From: Voacanga thouarsii
Lineage: Eukaryota; Streptophyta; Magnoliopsida; Gentianales; Apocynaceae
NCBI GenBank assembly: GCA_026120185.1
Contig: JANUWF010001636.1
Coordinates: 1,736,001-1,800,000, forward strand
Length of the DNA: 64,000 nucleotides
Reading direction: 5' to 3'
A program made the translations under genes and the position numbers. Below the pieces are notes generated by a model. That model worked only from the letters and a program-made list of their open reading frames with translations, made no database searches and was not told where the DNA came from. Below, piece after piece: positions 1 through 13,286 of the stretch; the first letter of the stretch is position 1; each line of letters begins with the position of its first letter.

Positions 1-3000
1 GATAATTAATTTCTCTCAACTCTTATTTTATTTATTTATTTATTTTATTCCAGTCCAATAATAAATTAGACTTCCTGAATAAAATAAAATAAAACAAAAT
101 AAAATAAAATCCTCTTCAACTGAGACTAATTCCTCAACCCAAAATAATTAGGACTTACGGGCTGTCTCGAGGACCAAAAAGACACATCGCCTTGGCTGCT
201 AAAAAGACCAAAATACCCCTACTATATAAATAGCTGTATTTTACATTTTAAATATTTCTTAATATCACCATAAGGAAATATTGACCCCAAGGACAATGCT
301 GCATTCGCAAAGTCTCCGACCTACAGGTGAAATGACTAAAATACCCCTCTACACATCGCCGTACATTTAGAGAGGAAGAAGTGTACTAATACCCCCCTAA
401 ATGACATCTACCATCCTTAGGCTTCTAGTCCAATGATCCACGACTTCCTGGAGTATTTTCGCTTTCCAAGGAAACTACCCTAAAGCAAACATCCAAGTCA
501 TGTTTCTCAGGGCCCTGGATAATTTAGACCATTCGGACAACCACAAGGGGCGATATAGTGCAGAAACTATCTTGTATAAGTCTGTCTTAACTAACTAGTC
601 ACACATACCTAACATGCAAGTATATTGGCCCTATGATAGAACCTCAACTACAACAAATCAAAGTATATGCTTCCAGCTTCGCTAGACCACCAACTCATAC
701 TCAAGTCGTAGAGTACTAGTCCACGCTGTAGCGGTAGTAGTCTAGGTTTCTACCATATAGTACTTTGAGAAACCACTACTACAGATCCTATTCTACGTAT
801 TCGAAATACGCTTATGTCATGAAGTGAGTGGACTATCCACTGGCTAAAGGTAAGCCATTCCCCATTTGGAATTCATAACATAATAACCTAAACATGATGA
901 GGTTCCCAGTCTCATCAATAGGTTAAGAACAAATGTTTATGTGTTAAATAACCCGTGATCCATACATTACTGTGAAAGACCACCATTCACATGGATCACT
1001 TATTTAAACACAATGGGTCTGTTCCAAACGAGAATCGTGCACAAACAAAAAGTAAATTCACAAACAATTTCTGAAAATAAATTCTTTTATTAAATAATTC
1101 GATTTTACATCAGAAACCTAGTCTAAGAGGGCATACAATCCAACAATCAATCAACACAAGAACAAACACTAGATGCACAAAGAAACCCTTCCAAGCAAGA
1201 AACAAACAAGAATTATTAAGAACAATGAAATAAGAACAACTAGAACTAGGATGATGAAGAACAAGATGATCACAAGTGTGCACTAGTAAAATTGAGTTCA
1301 ATGAATATGGAATTCAACAATAAAGTGATATACTAAATCCCAATATCCAAAGAAATGAAAATTAAGAATCAAAGTTCCCAACTATAGCAAAAAATATTCT
1401 CATGGAACATTTATCAAACACCTTGAATGCAATCCCATTTCTTAAGAACAACCAATATTTTCACCCATATTCAAGCCAATTTTCACCACAAACACAAGAA
1501 AGTTTTGTTCCCAAGGATTATATTAACGTCAAGGAGCAATTTTTCAAAAGAAAATTCAAGATATAGCAAAATTTTCATAACCTTTTTGGAGCATATTTTT
1601 GAGTTACGGGATTTTCTCTGTTTTCTTTTTCTTCAACTTTGTAGAGCTTATTTTCTTGATTTCTAACTTTGATGGGAATCAAAGCTTTCCTTGCTGTGAT
1701 ACCAAACTCTTTGATACGAATCTTGTGTGGGCTTTTTCTTGATGTTGTGGGTGTTTTAATTGGCTATGTGTTCAGCTCAACTCAAGGGACCAAAAAACAA
1801 AGATTCTCTTATGACAAAAAGGAGAAAATGAAACAACAACCTACCCTCTATCAAACCTTCGAAGAACTAAGCTTCAAAGACTCTCAAGAAAAGTACAAAG
1901 TTCTACTATAATCTCACCCCACTATCCTTGAAGCAACAAAGGCAAACAAAAACAAATAGAATAGAAAAAATAGGCACCAAAGTAATGGAATTCAAACAAA
2001 CATTAGAAAAATAAAGCAACTAAAACCCATTCAAAAAAACCACATTGGATGATCCAAAAGATTTATAGACTCATTCATAAGGAGAACTAACCCTTAAGCA
2101 TGGTTTTGAACAAGATGAATAAGGAGGCTAGGGCCTCTCAAGATTCTCTCTTAAATTTGAATTAAAGGGTGTGAATTGTGTTGTTAAATCACTAAAGGTG
2201 TTGTTTATACTACCTTAACCCTAACTAAGTAACCCCTGAGGTTCTATTACAATTTAGGGTCATAATAACTCTTTACAAGCAATTAAAATTGGAGAAAATC
2301 GAAAAAAACATAAAAAACGTAGGGCAGTCGACCAGGATGGAGCTGACACCAGTTTGGACACCACAGCGGGTATCGGTTGTGATCTGTCTTCGAGCGGTCG
2401 AATGGCAGAATAAATACCATATAAAAGATTGATTTTTAATTATTACAATAATAATAGTTTTATAATGAAATTCTACAATAATGTAAATAATAATAATATT
2501 TTTAAAGAATTAACTATGTCGAAATAAAAATATTAAAGGACTTAAAAAATTAAATATAAAATTTAAGGACTAACTATACAACAAGAAACTAAGTTTTAAT
2601 CCCAAATAATTTAGGATCGGTTACATAAAAAACTTAAAAAATTTAAAAATTAACCAAGTCAAAAAATATATAATTCGGGAACTAAATACGAAATTAAGCT
2701 CACGAGAGTCGCAACATGAAAAAGGTGGGATAATGGAATGGCAAATGGAATGTAGCTGTAAATTCGTAAGTAAAATTCAGTGGAGAAAAGCTACGGACTC
2801 CTTATCCTCCACCTTTTTGGGCTTTATTCCCGTGTGCACGTGAAAAGTGTCGGGAGCATCTTTCTTTCTAGTCTACAAAGTGTTTTTTTTTTTAATAAAT
2901 CAGATTTTCGAACTTTGCCATTTTTTACTATTTTAAGACACGGTTCTCAAAGTCTTTGAAAAAATAAATTACGAAATATATATCATCTGAATTCAGGTAT

Positions 3001-3028
3001 ATTATATAAAAAAAAGAATTTATAATTA
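1..3028. other. Gene-free AT-rich intergenic DNA
   Basis: No supported gene. Short open frames near 1.1-1.9 kb have no recognisable domain and lie in low-complexity sequence. The stretch from about 480 to 1050 is less AT-rich and more complex than its surroundings and may be a decayed transposable element, but I could not find paired ends, a primer binding site or a polypurine tract. Near 2320-2400 there is a short GC-richer island with no gene signal. Confidence 0.5.
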
Positions 3029-3818
3029 ATAGGATAAAATATACCTACCACCTTTAAACTTTAACGAATTTTTATTTTTACATTCGAACTTTAAAATATG
3101 TAATTTTAATCTTCAAACTTTTGAAATATTTAAAAAATAGTCCTTTCAATAATAAAAGCTCAAATATAAGACAAAATCATCAGATTTTAACTCTCATTCC
3201 CTTTTTTTTTATTTTAAAAATATTATTATTCAATTTTAATATCACTCTCTTCTTTTCGAATTTCTTCATTTATCAATAATAATTTTAAGATATAATTTCA
3301 AACATTTTATGTGACTCAATAATTTTGAAATTACTCTTTCGTACTTTTTCGAATCTAACTATACAATACAAATAATATATTTTACCATTTAATAAACAAA
3401 ACTAAGACATAAAGATGAAGAAGAAAAAAAAAACTAACTCGCTTCTTGATGAATAGTAATTTTTTTAATATTTCTATAAAAATAAAGAATAAATTTGAAA
3501 GTAGAAGTAAATTATAAAAAAAAAATCTAAAAAGAAAAGTGAGAGACTCGCAAGTCGCAGTAGTTTTTTCCTGTCATATATAGAAGTTACTTTATAAGAA
3601 TTAGAAGGATGACACCATATTGTGAGAGTCGATTGAATAAAAATACTTATAAAATAAGTCATATAATGAACTTCCGTGAGTATTTAATAGTTTTAATTGA
3701 TAATTTTTTTAAAAAAATATTTTAAAAGTTCGAGGACTAAAATTGTATATTTTAAAATTTGAAGATAAAAATTAAATTTTATAAAAGTTTAAGAATGATT
3801 TGACATATTTTGTTCTAA
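3029..3818 (-). mobile_element. Inverted-repeat (MITE-like) element, copy 1
   Basis: The left end reads taggataaaatatacc and the right end, reverse complemented, reads tagaacaaaatatgtc. The two outer arms of roughly 240 bp are imperfect inverted repeats of each other, and the centre matches the centre of the element at 5796-6714 in the opposite orientation. The central frame, read on the minus strand, shares the peptide CHPSNSYKVTSIYDRK with copy 2. That follows from DNA homology and is not evidence of a protein. No transposase is visible, so this is a non-autonomous element. I found no convincing target-site duplication, so the superfamily is open; the long terminal inverted repeats would fit a Mutator-like element. 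Confidence 0.6.
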
Positions 3819-4298
3819 TTACTATTTGAATGTATATTTTAAATAAATTATATTTCCGTACAATAACTTGTAGAACATATAGAAAATATAAATTGCAGTA
3901 GTTTATAAAATGTTTTTTGGCCATTTACAAATTTTAAAAGAAAATATCAAAATTATTATGAAACTAAGCACACATGTAAGAGATTGGATAATTTGTCACA
4001 TAACCATTTGCAGAACTTCCATTTTGGGGGTTATTAGAAGAAGTTGTTTTGGAAGTCCATTTAGAGAATTGGAGGCAATCATTTTATTCGGAATTTATTA
4101 TCTTTTCCGGCATGGATACGTTTTGATATACTCACTGCGGTAACGGCTTTAGATTCGGTACATTATTTCTTTCTCGGTTGAGTATCCAAAAAATAAATAG
4201 CCTTGGAAAGAAACGTAAAATTACTTATAATCTAATAATTTGTTGGCATAAACATTGCTTTATCATGACCATTTTTTTTACTTTTTTTTGCTAAATTA

Positions 4299-4303
<5 letters not shown>

Positions 4304-4345
<42 letters not shown>
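4304..4345. repeat. (TA)n microsatellite
   Basis: An uninterrupted run of about 21 TA units, flanked by A/T-rich unique sequence. Length is likely to vary between individuals and to be error-prone in sequencing. Confidence 0.95.
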
Positions 4346-4349
<4 letters not shown>

Positions 4350-4711
4350 GAAGATGAAACATTCTATTACGACACGTAGAATCATTATAAGGTGACACGT
4401 GACTAAATAATTTTTTTAAAAGAAAAATAAAAATTATATAAAAATTCATAATTAATTAATAAAAAATATATATTTAATATTAATATATTAAAATGTATAA
4501 TTCTTTAAATACTATCTAAATTAATATATTGAAATGTGTGATTTTTTAAATACTATTTAAATTTATTTTAAATTTTTAACTAATTAAATTATTAATTAAG
4601 TTAATTAATAATATATATTTAATATTAATATATTAAATCTTAATAACATAACAATCCGTACCACTTACAAGATATCAACTTAATATTTATTTAAAAAAAA
4701 TAGTCAGAGAC

Positions 4712-4718
<7 letters not shown>

Positions 4719-4778
<60 letters not shown>
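4719..4778. repeat. (TA)n microsatellite
   Basis: About 30 uninterrupted TA units, roughly 370 bp after the previous TA tract. An open frame across it on the minus strand encodes only alternating Tyr/Ile and is an artefact. Confidence 0.95.
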
Positions 4779-4780
<2 letters not shown>

Positions 4781-5795
4781 AGTTGGTTATTGATTTGGAA
4801 GTGCTCCCCAAACAAAAATAAAAGCATTCTTCTATATTGGAATGTCCTTTAAAGTTTTGCAGCATCAAACTAATACGAATAATTGTGATTCTAGTTAAGA
4901 ATGGAATAGACAGAAGCAGCAAAGAGGGGTTTCGATCCGGGTCCAGTTAGTCAGGTGAAGTTGCGCTGACCTTTTTTAAGTCTCAAGTTTGAATCTTTTT
5001 TGGAACATTTATTAGCTTTCTAAATTTGTCATTATATTTTACTTAAATTAATTTATAATTTTTTATCGATTAAAATTACGAAACAAATTTACCTTAATGC
5101 ACATCTAAAATAACGATTACGAATTTTCTTGAACAACAGAAAAATAAGAATAGCCAGAAGCCAAGTACATTGGGGCCAGATTTTTTACCCTTCCACTATA
5201 GATTACTGTCAAGAAAGGGCAAAATACCCTACTGCCTTTTTGACTGGCTAAAGATCATTTTCAAGAATCCGATCTGCAAAGGTAAGCACCATCCTGTTTT
5301 TATAAGAGTTTGAGTGGTAGTTCGAAAGGAGGACTTTCAACGTTTATCTCATCAGTAAAATACAATGTTATCACCCATTGGATAGCAACCCTTAATAATG
5401 CATACCCCCCCCCCCCGCCCCCTCTCCTCCAATATGATACAATTGGCCTGCTATACCAATAACTTATTCTTGTTTTTTAGTCAAAATTATACACTACAGG
5501 AAATAAATACAGACTCTTAATTACGAATAAAGTAAATTTTATCAATTGAGTTATTTTTTATTTTCTTTTGATAATAAAGTCGCGTATTAGATATATTGAA
5601 TTGAATTGAATTTTAATATATTTAAATTCAATTTAAACATTTTTAGACAAACTTGAATTTGACCTACATTTTTAATTAACGATTAATTTACTGCCCAAGC
5701 AAATTTAAAAGTTATTATAATATGTCATAGTTTAACTTAAATATTTGATATATTTTATTTGCTTATGATCTTGAATTTGAAATCATCTATTTTTT

Positions 5796-6714
5796 AAGGG
5801 CAAAATATCTCAGTTACCTTTGAACTTTTATAAATTTTGATTTTCATCCTCGAACTTTAAAATAATTGATTTTAGCCCTCGAACTTTTAAAACACATAAA
5901 AAACAGCCCCTTCAACAATAAAAGCTCAAGTACAATACAAAATTACTAGATTTTAGCTCTCATTCTCCTATTTTTTATCTCTAAAATATTATTCTTTACA
6001 TTTAATCATGCTCTCTTCTCTTCGAATTATCTCTTCCGTCAATTAAAACTATTTAGTGCTCGAAGAAGTTCATCATATGATTTCCACATGATCTATTTTA
6101 TAGTTATTTTCATTTACTCAACTCTCACAATGTGGTGTCATCCTTCTAATTCTTATAAAGTAACTTCTATATATGACAGGAAAGGACTACTACGACTTGC
6201 GTGTTTTTCACTTCTCTTTTTAGATATTTTTTTTAATTCACTTCTACTTTCAAATTTATTCTTCCTTCCTGTAGAGATGCCAAGAAAATTACTATTCCTC
6301 AAGAACTGAATCAGTTTTTTTTTCTTCATCTTTATGTCCTAATTTTATTTATTGAAGGGTAAAATATGTTATTTTTATTATATGGTTAGATTCAAAAAAG
6401 CGTGAAAGAGTAATCTCAAAATTATTGAGTCTCATAAAAGGTTTGAAGTTAGATCTTAAAATTGTTGTTAATAAATGAAGAAATTCGAAGAGAAGAAAGT
6501 GAGATTAAAGTTGAAGAATAATATTTTATAAATTAAAAATAGGGAAATGAAAGCTAAAATTTGGTAATTTTGTATTATACTTGAGCTTTTATTGTTGAAA
6601 TAACTATTTTTTAGGTGTTTTAAAAGTTCGAAAGCTAAAATCACACATTTTAAAATTCGAGGGTGAAAATCAAAATGTGTGAAAATTCAAGAGTGGCTGA
6701 CATATTTTACCCTT
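5796..6714 (+). mobile_element. Inverted-repeat (MITE-like) element, copy 2
   Basis: The left end reads aagggcaaaatatctcag. The right end, reverse complemented, reads aagggtaaaatatgtcag. These are matching terminal inverted repeats, and the match runs inward for about 240 bp on each side with scattered mismatches, so the element could fold into a long hairpin with a central loop of about 400 bp. The loop holds a short open frame like the one in copy 1. T-runs flank both ends, which hides any target duplication. It is about 919 bp long and has no transposase. Confidence 0.7.
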
Positions 6715-8388
6715 TTTTTTTTATTGATAAAGAGAATCCACAATTACTACTTAAATATGCGGACACGGATATAACTCATATTTCAAAAAAATTCGAATCG
6801 AAACGTAAGCGTGTAACTTATAATACTAACCATCTTGATCAACTCAAAAACGAGTTTAAAATCATTTATACTTTCATATTTCTCTAATTATTATATTAGC
6901 CTAAAATCTTTTTGTGCATGTGATAACTAAAGTTTTTAGATGGATGTAGTATTTGTGGACATTTACAAAAAAAATGTTCATCTAAATTTTTTTTCTAACA
7001 TTGTATTTTAATTTATGAAGCTTAGATTTTTTTTTTAAATCTCGATATTTTAAAAATATATAACTCAAAATGTACATAAGTTAAAAAAATAAAAAAAAAA
7101 CTCATACCAATATATAAAATAAAAAATCCATTGACTTAGACTACTATACCCTCCGTGACCACAAATTTTTTTTTTTAATTTTATAAATGTCTAAATAGAA
7201 TTTTTCATAAAATTATTATCTCACTCGATTGAATCGGCGCACCATCACTTGAGTAGACTAGCACGGGAGACTTTAAAAAGCGCCCACCCTAAAATGATCG
7301 ATATTTTGAACTCAAACCTAACCCTTTGACTTAATAATTCGGTAATAATTTGATTAGCATATATTTTTTAATATTCATATTTTTGCTTAATCAGAAAAAG
7401 AAAAAAAAAAGAAAAGGGTTAAGGTACTTGTAATTATTAGGCTCTCCGGCCTCCGTGCGGTTGGGCCATGATTTCCTTTTGCCAGCTATTTTAAGGAAGA
7501 GCTCAGCCCCACAAACGGTGTTAAAAATACCATAAAATTAGTGTGTTACTTCAAAAAAATTGAACCTGACTTATCTTCAATTTTAACAACACTTGAAATC
7601 GGGATAAGGCTATTTTATTGAGGTAGACTTTTCAAATAAATTTTTATATGGACCGTAAATTTATGAACAACATATATATTATTCACGTAAATTAAATTTA
7701 TATTAAAAATTTTAAACTTTTTATAAATAAAAAAATAAAATATTATGAATAAATTACAGCCATATAAATGTATTTTGATATAATTCAAACACCGGAAGGT
7801 CTTTAGTGTTTATAAAATTGAAAAGGAGTCATTTCCCTTGAAATCTTTTAGTATTTATATAAAATTGTATTACATTAACACTAATTGTATTTGGCTGTAA
7901 TAATTAAAACAATATCTCAACTAGACGAGGTAGTTATCAACATAGACTCTTTTCTTCGTGATATAAAAAAACGTTAGATGTTATATATAAATTAGAATTC
8001 TATAATTATTCCTCTTTCCGTTTCAAAATATTTATTTATTAAACTTTTTGCACACGTATTAAGATGGTTGAAAAAAATATAACAATTTAGATAAAATTCC
8101 TATTCTACCCATATTAAAAATACTATAACTATTTCGAAACAAAAAATAAAGTACTGTTTTAATATAATTCAATTGTTGAAAGAAGAGCCATTCTCCGTAA
8201 AATCAAATCAATACCAAACATTATATGTGTGTACATAAATATGTAAATTACTAACAAACTATCAAAATGGAATCGAATTTAAGTTTGAAATAATCTAATT
8301 TAGTTTAAAAAAAATAAAAACAAATCGGAAACATCCTCTTGTCCCAAGTGATTACAAAGTCAAAATGTACACAAGTCCATCACCTTCT
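6715..8388. other. Intergenic DNA upstream of the KCS gene
   Basis: AT-rich with no supported gene. Composition becomes less AT-biased from about 8340, where the promoter and leader of the KCS gene are expected. Confidence 0.5.
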
Positions 8389-8394
8389 CACGTG
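8389..8394. promoter_or_regulatory. G-box (CACGTG) upstream of KCS
   Basis: A palindromic CACGTG core within tcacgtgc, 427 bp upstream of the KCS start codon. G-boxes bind bZIP and bHLH factors, including ABA-responsive ones, and wax-related KCS genes are often ABA/drought-inducible. Function here is inference from position and motif only. Confidence 0.3.
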
Positions 8395-8815
8395 CTGAAT
8401 GACTCTCTGCCATTTAATTCTGATACGCTCCCAAACATTAATGGAAATTTCCTTCGAATTTTTATCAGTTAAGCAACCGCTGGCGAAGGGAAATTGCCAT
8501 TCACATCGAATCCTTCATTTTCTACTTGTACAAATACTCCAAAACCTTCCAGCAATATTCCTGCGGACGGACTGAGCCACCCATCCCCGTCTCTCTCACC
8601 CTGCCCCCACCATTCTTGCCACAATCTCAGCATCTCTAGAATCTTGGTAGTGTCAAAGAAAACATTGATTTATCCAAGAACACGTTGGTTTTTGTCTGCC
8701 TCATCTAGTGGTGTATTTGTGATCTTTAAGAAGAAGTGTTATTGTTTGTTGTACTCGTATTTTAGTACACTGCTAAAGTTTTCTGGTTTGAGGTTGGAAC
8801 TGAGTGTCAAAAGCC

Positions 8816-10369
8816 ATGGAGGGAGGCCGTGATGCTCAGGTCACCACTAGCGGTTCCAACGGCGGTGCTACGGTGGGAGTTCAGATCCAGCAAAGCCGGA
8901 GGCTACCAGATTTCCTCCAGAGCGTCAATTTAAAGTATGTTAAACTGGGTTACCATTATTTGATCTCTCACTTGTTGACTCTATGTCTCGTGCCTTTAAT
9001 GAGTGTCATATTGATTCAAGCTTCTCAAATGAACCCGGATGATATTCGTCAATTGTGGCTTCATTTGCAATACAATCTTGTTTCCGTAATTATTTGTTCT
9101 GCCTTCTTGGTGTTTGGATCGACTGTTTATATTATGACTCGTCCCAGGCCGGTTTATTTAGTTGACTACTCTTGTTATCGAGCTCCGGATCGCCTGAAAG
9201 CGCCGCATCATCGCTTTATGGAACATTCCAGGCTTACTGGTGATTTTGACGAGTCATCTCTTGAGTTTCAGCGTAAGATCTTGGAGCGTTCTGGTCTTGG
9301 GGATGACACTTATGTCCCGGAAGCCATGCATTATCTCCCTCCCCAGCCGTCTATGCAGGCCGCTAGGGAGGAGGCTGAGCAAGTCATGTTCGGGGCATTG
9401 GATAATTTGTTTGCGAATACCAATATTAAGCCTAAACATATAGGGATTCTTGTTGTGAATTGTAGCTTATTTAATCCCACACCGTCGCTATCGGCTATGA
9501 TTGTGAATAAGTATAAGTTGAGAGGTAATATTAGGAGTTTTAATTTAGGTGGGATGGGATGTAGTGCTGGAGTAATTGCTGTTGATCTTGCGAAGGATTT
9601 GTTGCAAGTTCATAGAAATACTTATGCGGTTGTTGTGAGTACGGAGAACATTACACAGAATTGGTATTTTGGGAATAAGAAATCTATGTTAATACCCAAT
9701 TGTTTGTTTAGAGTTGGTGGTGCCGCAGTTTTGTTGTCTAATAAGTCAGCGGATAGGAGGAGGGCAAAGTATAGACTGGTTCATGTCGTTAGGACACATC
9801 GTGGTGCGGATGATAAAGCATTCCGTTGTGTTTATCAGGAACAGGATGATGCCAGGAAAACTGGGGTTTCTTTGTCAAAGGATCTCATGGCTATTGCTGG
9901 TGGAGCTCTCAAGACCAATATAACCACCCTGGGTCCCCTGGTGCTGCCGATCAGTGAACAACTTCTGTTTTTCGCTACCTTGGTTCTTAAAAAGTTGTTT
10001 AAGAAGGATGTGAAACCTTATATTCCAGATTTCAAGTTGGCATTCGATCATTTCTGCATACATGCTGGTGGAAGGGCTGTGATTGATGAGTTGGAGAAGA
10101 ATTTACAACTATTACCGGAACATGTGGAGGCCTCCAGAATGACTCTCCATCGGTTTGGAAATACTTCTTCGAGCTCCATTTGGTATGAATTGGCATATAT
10201 TGAGGCCAAAAGAAGAGTACGCAAGGGCCAACGTGTTTGGCAGATTGCATTTGGGAGTGGTTTCAAGTGTAACAGTGCAGTGTGGCAGGCACTCCGTAAT
10301 GTCAAGCCCTCTCAAAATGGTCCTTGGGAAGACTGCATTGACAAGTATCCTGTTAAAATTGTCTCATAG
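8816..10369 (+). CDS. KCS4: 3-ketoacyl-CoA synthase (KCS4-like)
   Basis: Membrane-bound condensing enzyme of the ER fatty-acid elongase. It joins malonyl-CoA to a long-chain acyl-CoA, the first and chain-length-setting step toward very-long-chain fatty acids for waxes, suberin, sphingolipids and storage lipids. The 517-residue intronless frame has two N-terminal membrane segments (about 45-70 and 86-108), then the FAE1/CUT1 and ACP-synthase-III C-terminal domains. The catalytic triad is intact: Cys249 in GGMGCSA, His416 in CIHAGG and Asn449 in FGNTSSSS. The first ATG, 8816, lies in gccATGG, a good plant context; an earlier in-frame GTG was not used. The N-terminal block [20 protein letters not shown] and the overall sequence are closest, from memory, to Arabidopsis KCS4 (At1g19440). 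KCS4 orthology is also supported by the neighbouring ERD6-like gene. Acyl-chain specificity cannot be read from sequence. Confidence 0.95.
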   Translation: MEGGRDAQVTTSGSNGGATVGVQIQQSRRLPDFLQSVNLKYVKLGYHYLISHLLTLCLVPLMSVILIQASQMNPDDIRQLWLHLQYNLVSVIICSAFLVFGSTVYIMTRPRPVYLVDYSCYRAPDRLKAPHHRFMEHSRLTGDFDESSLEFQRKILERSGLGDDTYVPEAMHYLPPQPSMQAAREEAEQVMFGALDNLFANTNIKPKHIGILVVNCSLFNPTPSLSAMIVNKYKLRGNIRSFNLGGMGCSAGVIAVDLAKDLLQVHRNTYAVVVSTENITQNWYFGNKKSMLIPNCLFRVGGAAVLLSNKSADRRRAKYRLVHVVRTHRGADDKAFRCVYQEQDDARKTGVSLSKDLMAIAGGALKTNITTLGPLVLPISEQLLFFATLVLKKLFKKDVKPYIPDFKLAFDHFCIHAGGRAVIDELEKNLQLLPEHVEASRMTLHRFGNTSSSSIWYELAYIEAKRRVRKGQRVWQIAFGSGFKCNSAVWQALRNVKPSQNGPWEDCIDKYPVKIVS

Positions 10370-12839
10370 AAGAGGAAAAATTGTTAGACTTATCATTAAA
10401 ATCATTATCAGTAGAGTGTATGCTCTTCTTTAGTTCTCTCCTCCTGTTTGATCTTGTGGTTTGATGGTTGAATGTGATATTTAATGTGATATTTAGTTTC
10501 TTTCCTCAAATCCTTTCTTCATTCAGGTGAATTGCTAATCTTGTTTTGTACTATAAATCATCCCAGGAACCTATTGTTACTATTTTTCTCTGCAGCTTTC
10601 CAAGTTTGTAGTTGAACTATTAGCATGTTGATTCATTTAATTTATTTTAACAGCTTCATCACCTTCATGCAATCACTTTGTTAATCAGCATATTACCAAG
10701 TCCCGAGAGATTGAAGTTGCTAGAAAGCAGCAAACTTGGTTATTATTGTGGCTGGTGTGACCTGTGTTTGTTAATGGCAACAAATGTTCATCGGAAGAGA
10801 AATCAATTGGAATTGTCTATGTATTGATGAGTTGCCGAAGCAGTATTCAACAAAAGGTGACTAAGCTGGTACAAGACGTGATATATTACTGTTCTTTATT
10901 CTATGGAATTGTTGACTAAAGCAACCTGGATGACTTCATTCTTTGAATCATCAAATGTTGTTCCATTTTAAATATCAAAAAGTAGGAAATTGTGGAATCT
11001 GTGACTCTAGTTTCACTTCTGTTGTTTACAGCAAATGGTTAAGAGTTACTTTCACAAACAGCTTGTGAAATTTGTGAACTAGGAACATTGTTATGATCAA
11101 TTTATTGGGCAAGATTTTGTTGTGTATGGACATCAATCAAAATGTGTGGTAGTTGAGTGATCCCCTTTTCAGCTTTAAGATATTAATTGGTGGCATGTGA
11201 ATTTGTTTCTATTAGAATTACAGAGAAAACCTCTTTCATGTGGACCGTGGCCATCTATATTTGGCTGTCTCCAGATAATTGAAAGAAAGCCAATGTACTT
11301 CAACTTGTAGATATCTCTATCTTATCTCTTTGATTGCTCTATGAGGACGGATATTTACTTCTTTACTATTGTTGCCAAATGGTTTTCTGTTATACTTTGG
11401 TCCCTTTAGAACCTTGACTTTTTGCCGATTTGGTTAATGAAATGTCCATTCATTTCCATTTATGATCTCATTATCTTTACTTTAACTAATGCTTGACGTG
11501 GGCTTGAAAAGTGGTTTTAGAGTTCTATAATGGAATTGCGTTACTTGCACGAATTGTCTGTGAGGTTTATCTGAAGGTCAACAGAACTGTTCTATCCGAA
11601 GCGTAGAGGAAGTTTTGACTACTAGTAGTTTTTGTTAGGTGGCTTTGATTGTTGATTTTGAATGCTCAGCAAACGACTTATCCAAGCACCTCCGCATGTT
11701 AACCTTCTAGAGCTATCACGTTGCTTTGACTATTTGATATGCTCATCATGCAGTTTCTTGGCCAATAATTTTTCAGCTAAAGGTCTACCATGCTGACAGG
11801 CACATTGCTTGCATAAAGATTCTTCTTCACTTTCATTCTTATAAGTTTTTCTACCATGGTTATATTGTCAAGCACGAGGAATGGAAACTGGAAGAATGTG
11901 CACTACATTTAAATGGTTGAAAGAAACCAGAGGTTGATTTGTTGTAATATCAATGCGGCGGCCGTGGACAACCTTGGTGATGCTGGTGTTGGAAGGTTTA
12001 CGGCGTGGCAGTTTCACAGTGAATCTTGGAGGATCTTAGAAGACTACTGCAGAACTTTGGCACGGGATCATATGGGCACAACTGATCTTACTACGAGTCT
12101 GGTTGGGACTGCAGTTAGTGCATAAAGTAGATGAAGATAATCCCCACTACCAACTAGTCAGTCATGGAGATCCAGGTATTGTCCATCAGGACAGGAAGCA
12201 AGCTCCCTTGATACTCATGCAGAAGGGAACTGGTTAGATCAGCTGAGTCTAGTTTCAGCTATTCTAAAAGGGCTAACTGCGATAGACCAGCCCCGCCAGC
12301 TTTGAAACTTAAATGTCTAATGACCTTATGGGCGTGATAAGACCAACAATGCTCTCTGAATAAAGGATTTAGCCCTTGAAGCAAGAAATGTTTCATATAT
12401 GAAAATAGCATGTTACCCTCCTTTTTTACCTATTTTCTCCTTTTTTATATTGATAACAGTTACACAAGGGTAATAATGGAGAAGCATATTATCAATCTTG
12501 AGAAAAGAAGAAGGGTGTTTAAAGAGGAACAAAATTACCAACAATGCAAATAGATAAGAGAAGATGAAAGTGTGAATACAATTCCATGGAATTACATCGA
12601 TGCTGAAGCAGGAAGTGAAGTGAACTCGAAGAAGCAACTGTAATGCTTTATTTATGGTTATTCATGAAAAATTGTACATGTGATAGGGGCAAAAGAGTAG
12701 GGAAATTTACATATTTCTTATACCAAACAAAATTTGAAGACTTGCAAAATGAATATTAAGACAACAAGAGCAATTACAACGACAGAGGAAAGAAGAAAAA
12801 GAAATGAGGAAAACGAAAATTCTTGTGGAAAGATGAAGC
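10370..12839. other. Region between convergent KCS and ERD6-like genes
   Basis: The KCS 3' UTR should occupy the first few hundred bases. The rest is of moderate AT content with no recognisable coding exon. A 70-codon frame at 11913-12125 has no known domain. The last part (about 12400-12839) probably includes the 3' UTR of the minus-strand transporter. Confidence 0.45.
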
Positions 12840-13255
12840 TCATCTGAAGGAGAACTGGATTTCTTCCAGGGTTTTTCCTTTTGTCTCTGGCACCCAAAGT
12901 TTCACAAATGCCACAGTAAAAGCGGATACAGCCGCGTAGATGATGAAGGTTCCTGTTAATGGCACAGAATTACTCAATTAGTTCAAATCTATTACTCTGA
13001 TGGCGACTCTAGCAACTTGGCCGATTATGGTATAACCATCTAACAATTCGGTGTTCAGTTCTATGCTAATAAAGTACCCTGGATCTATGCAAATAAACAA
13101 TAATCTTCTCACATAGATGCATAGAATGCAACATATATATAGTGTATCCACAGTAATTTCAGTGCACGGTACACATTTTATTCTTAATAATGCCTCCGTC
13201 CCAGATTGCATGTCATTGTGTTTGGAATAGATGGAGTATGTTTCATTCAATATTC

Positions 13256-13286
<31 letters not shown>

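Larger units (their letters stand above)
3819..5795. other. Intergenic DNA with TA microsatellites
   Basis: AT-rich, no gene found. It holds two long TA repeats (listed separately), and a C-tract interrupted by one G at about 5405-5422. Short open frames here are low-complexity. Confidence 0.5.

Noticed and set aside
480..1050. Possible LTR fragment at the window start
   Set aside because: No paired terminal repeats, primer site or polypurine tract could be confirmed.
3474..3662. Conserved short frame in the inverted-repeat elements (also 6088-6309)
   Set aside because: Shared only because the two elements are copies of each other; no known domain and low-complexity surroundings.
11913..12125. 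70-codon open frame between the KCS and ERD6-like genes
   Set aside because: No domain, no repeat of known families, and poor evidence of exon structure; likely chance.
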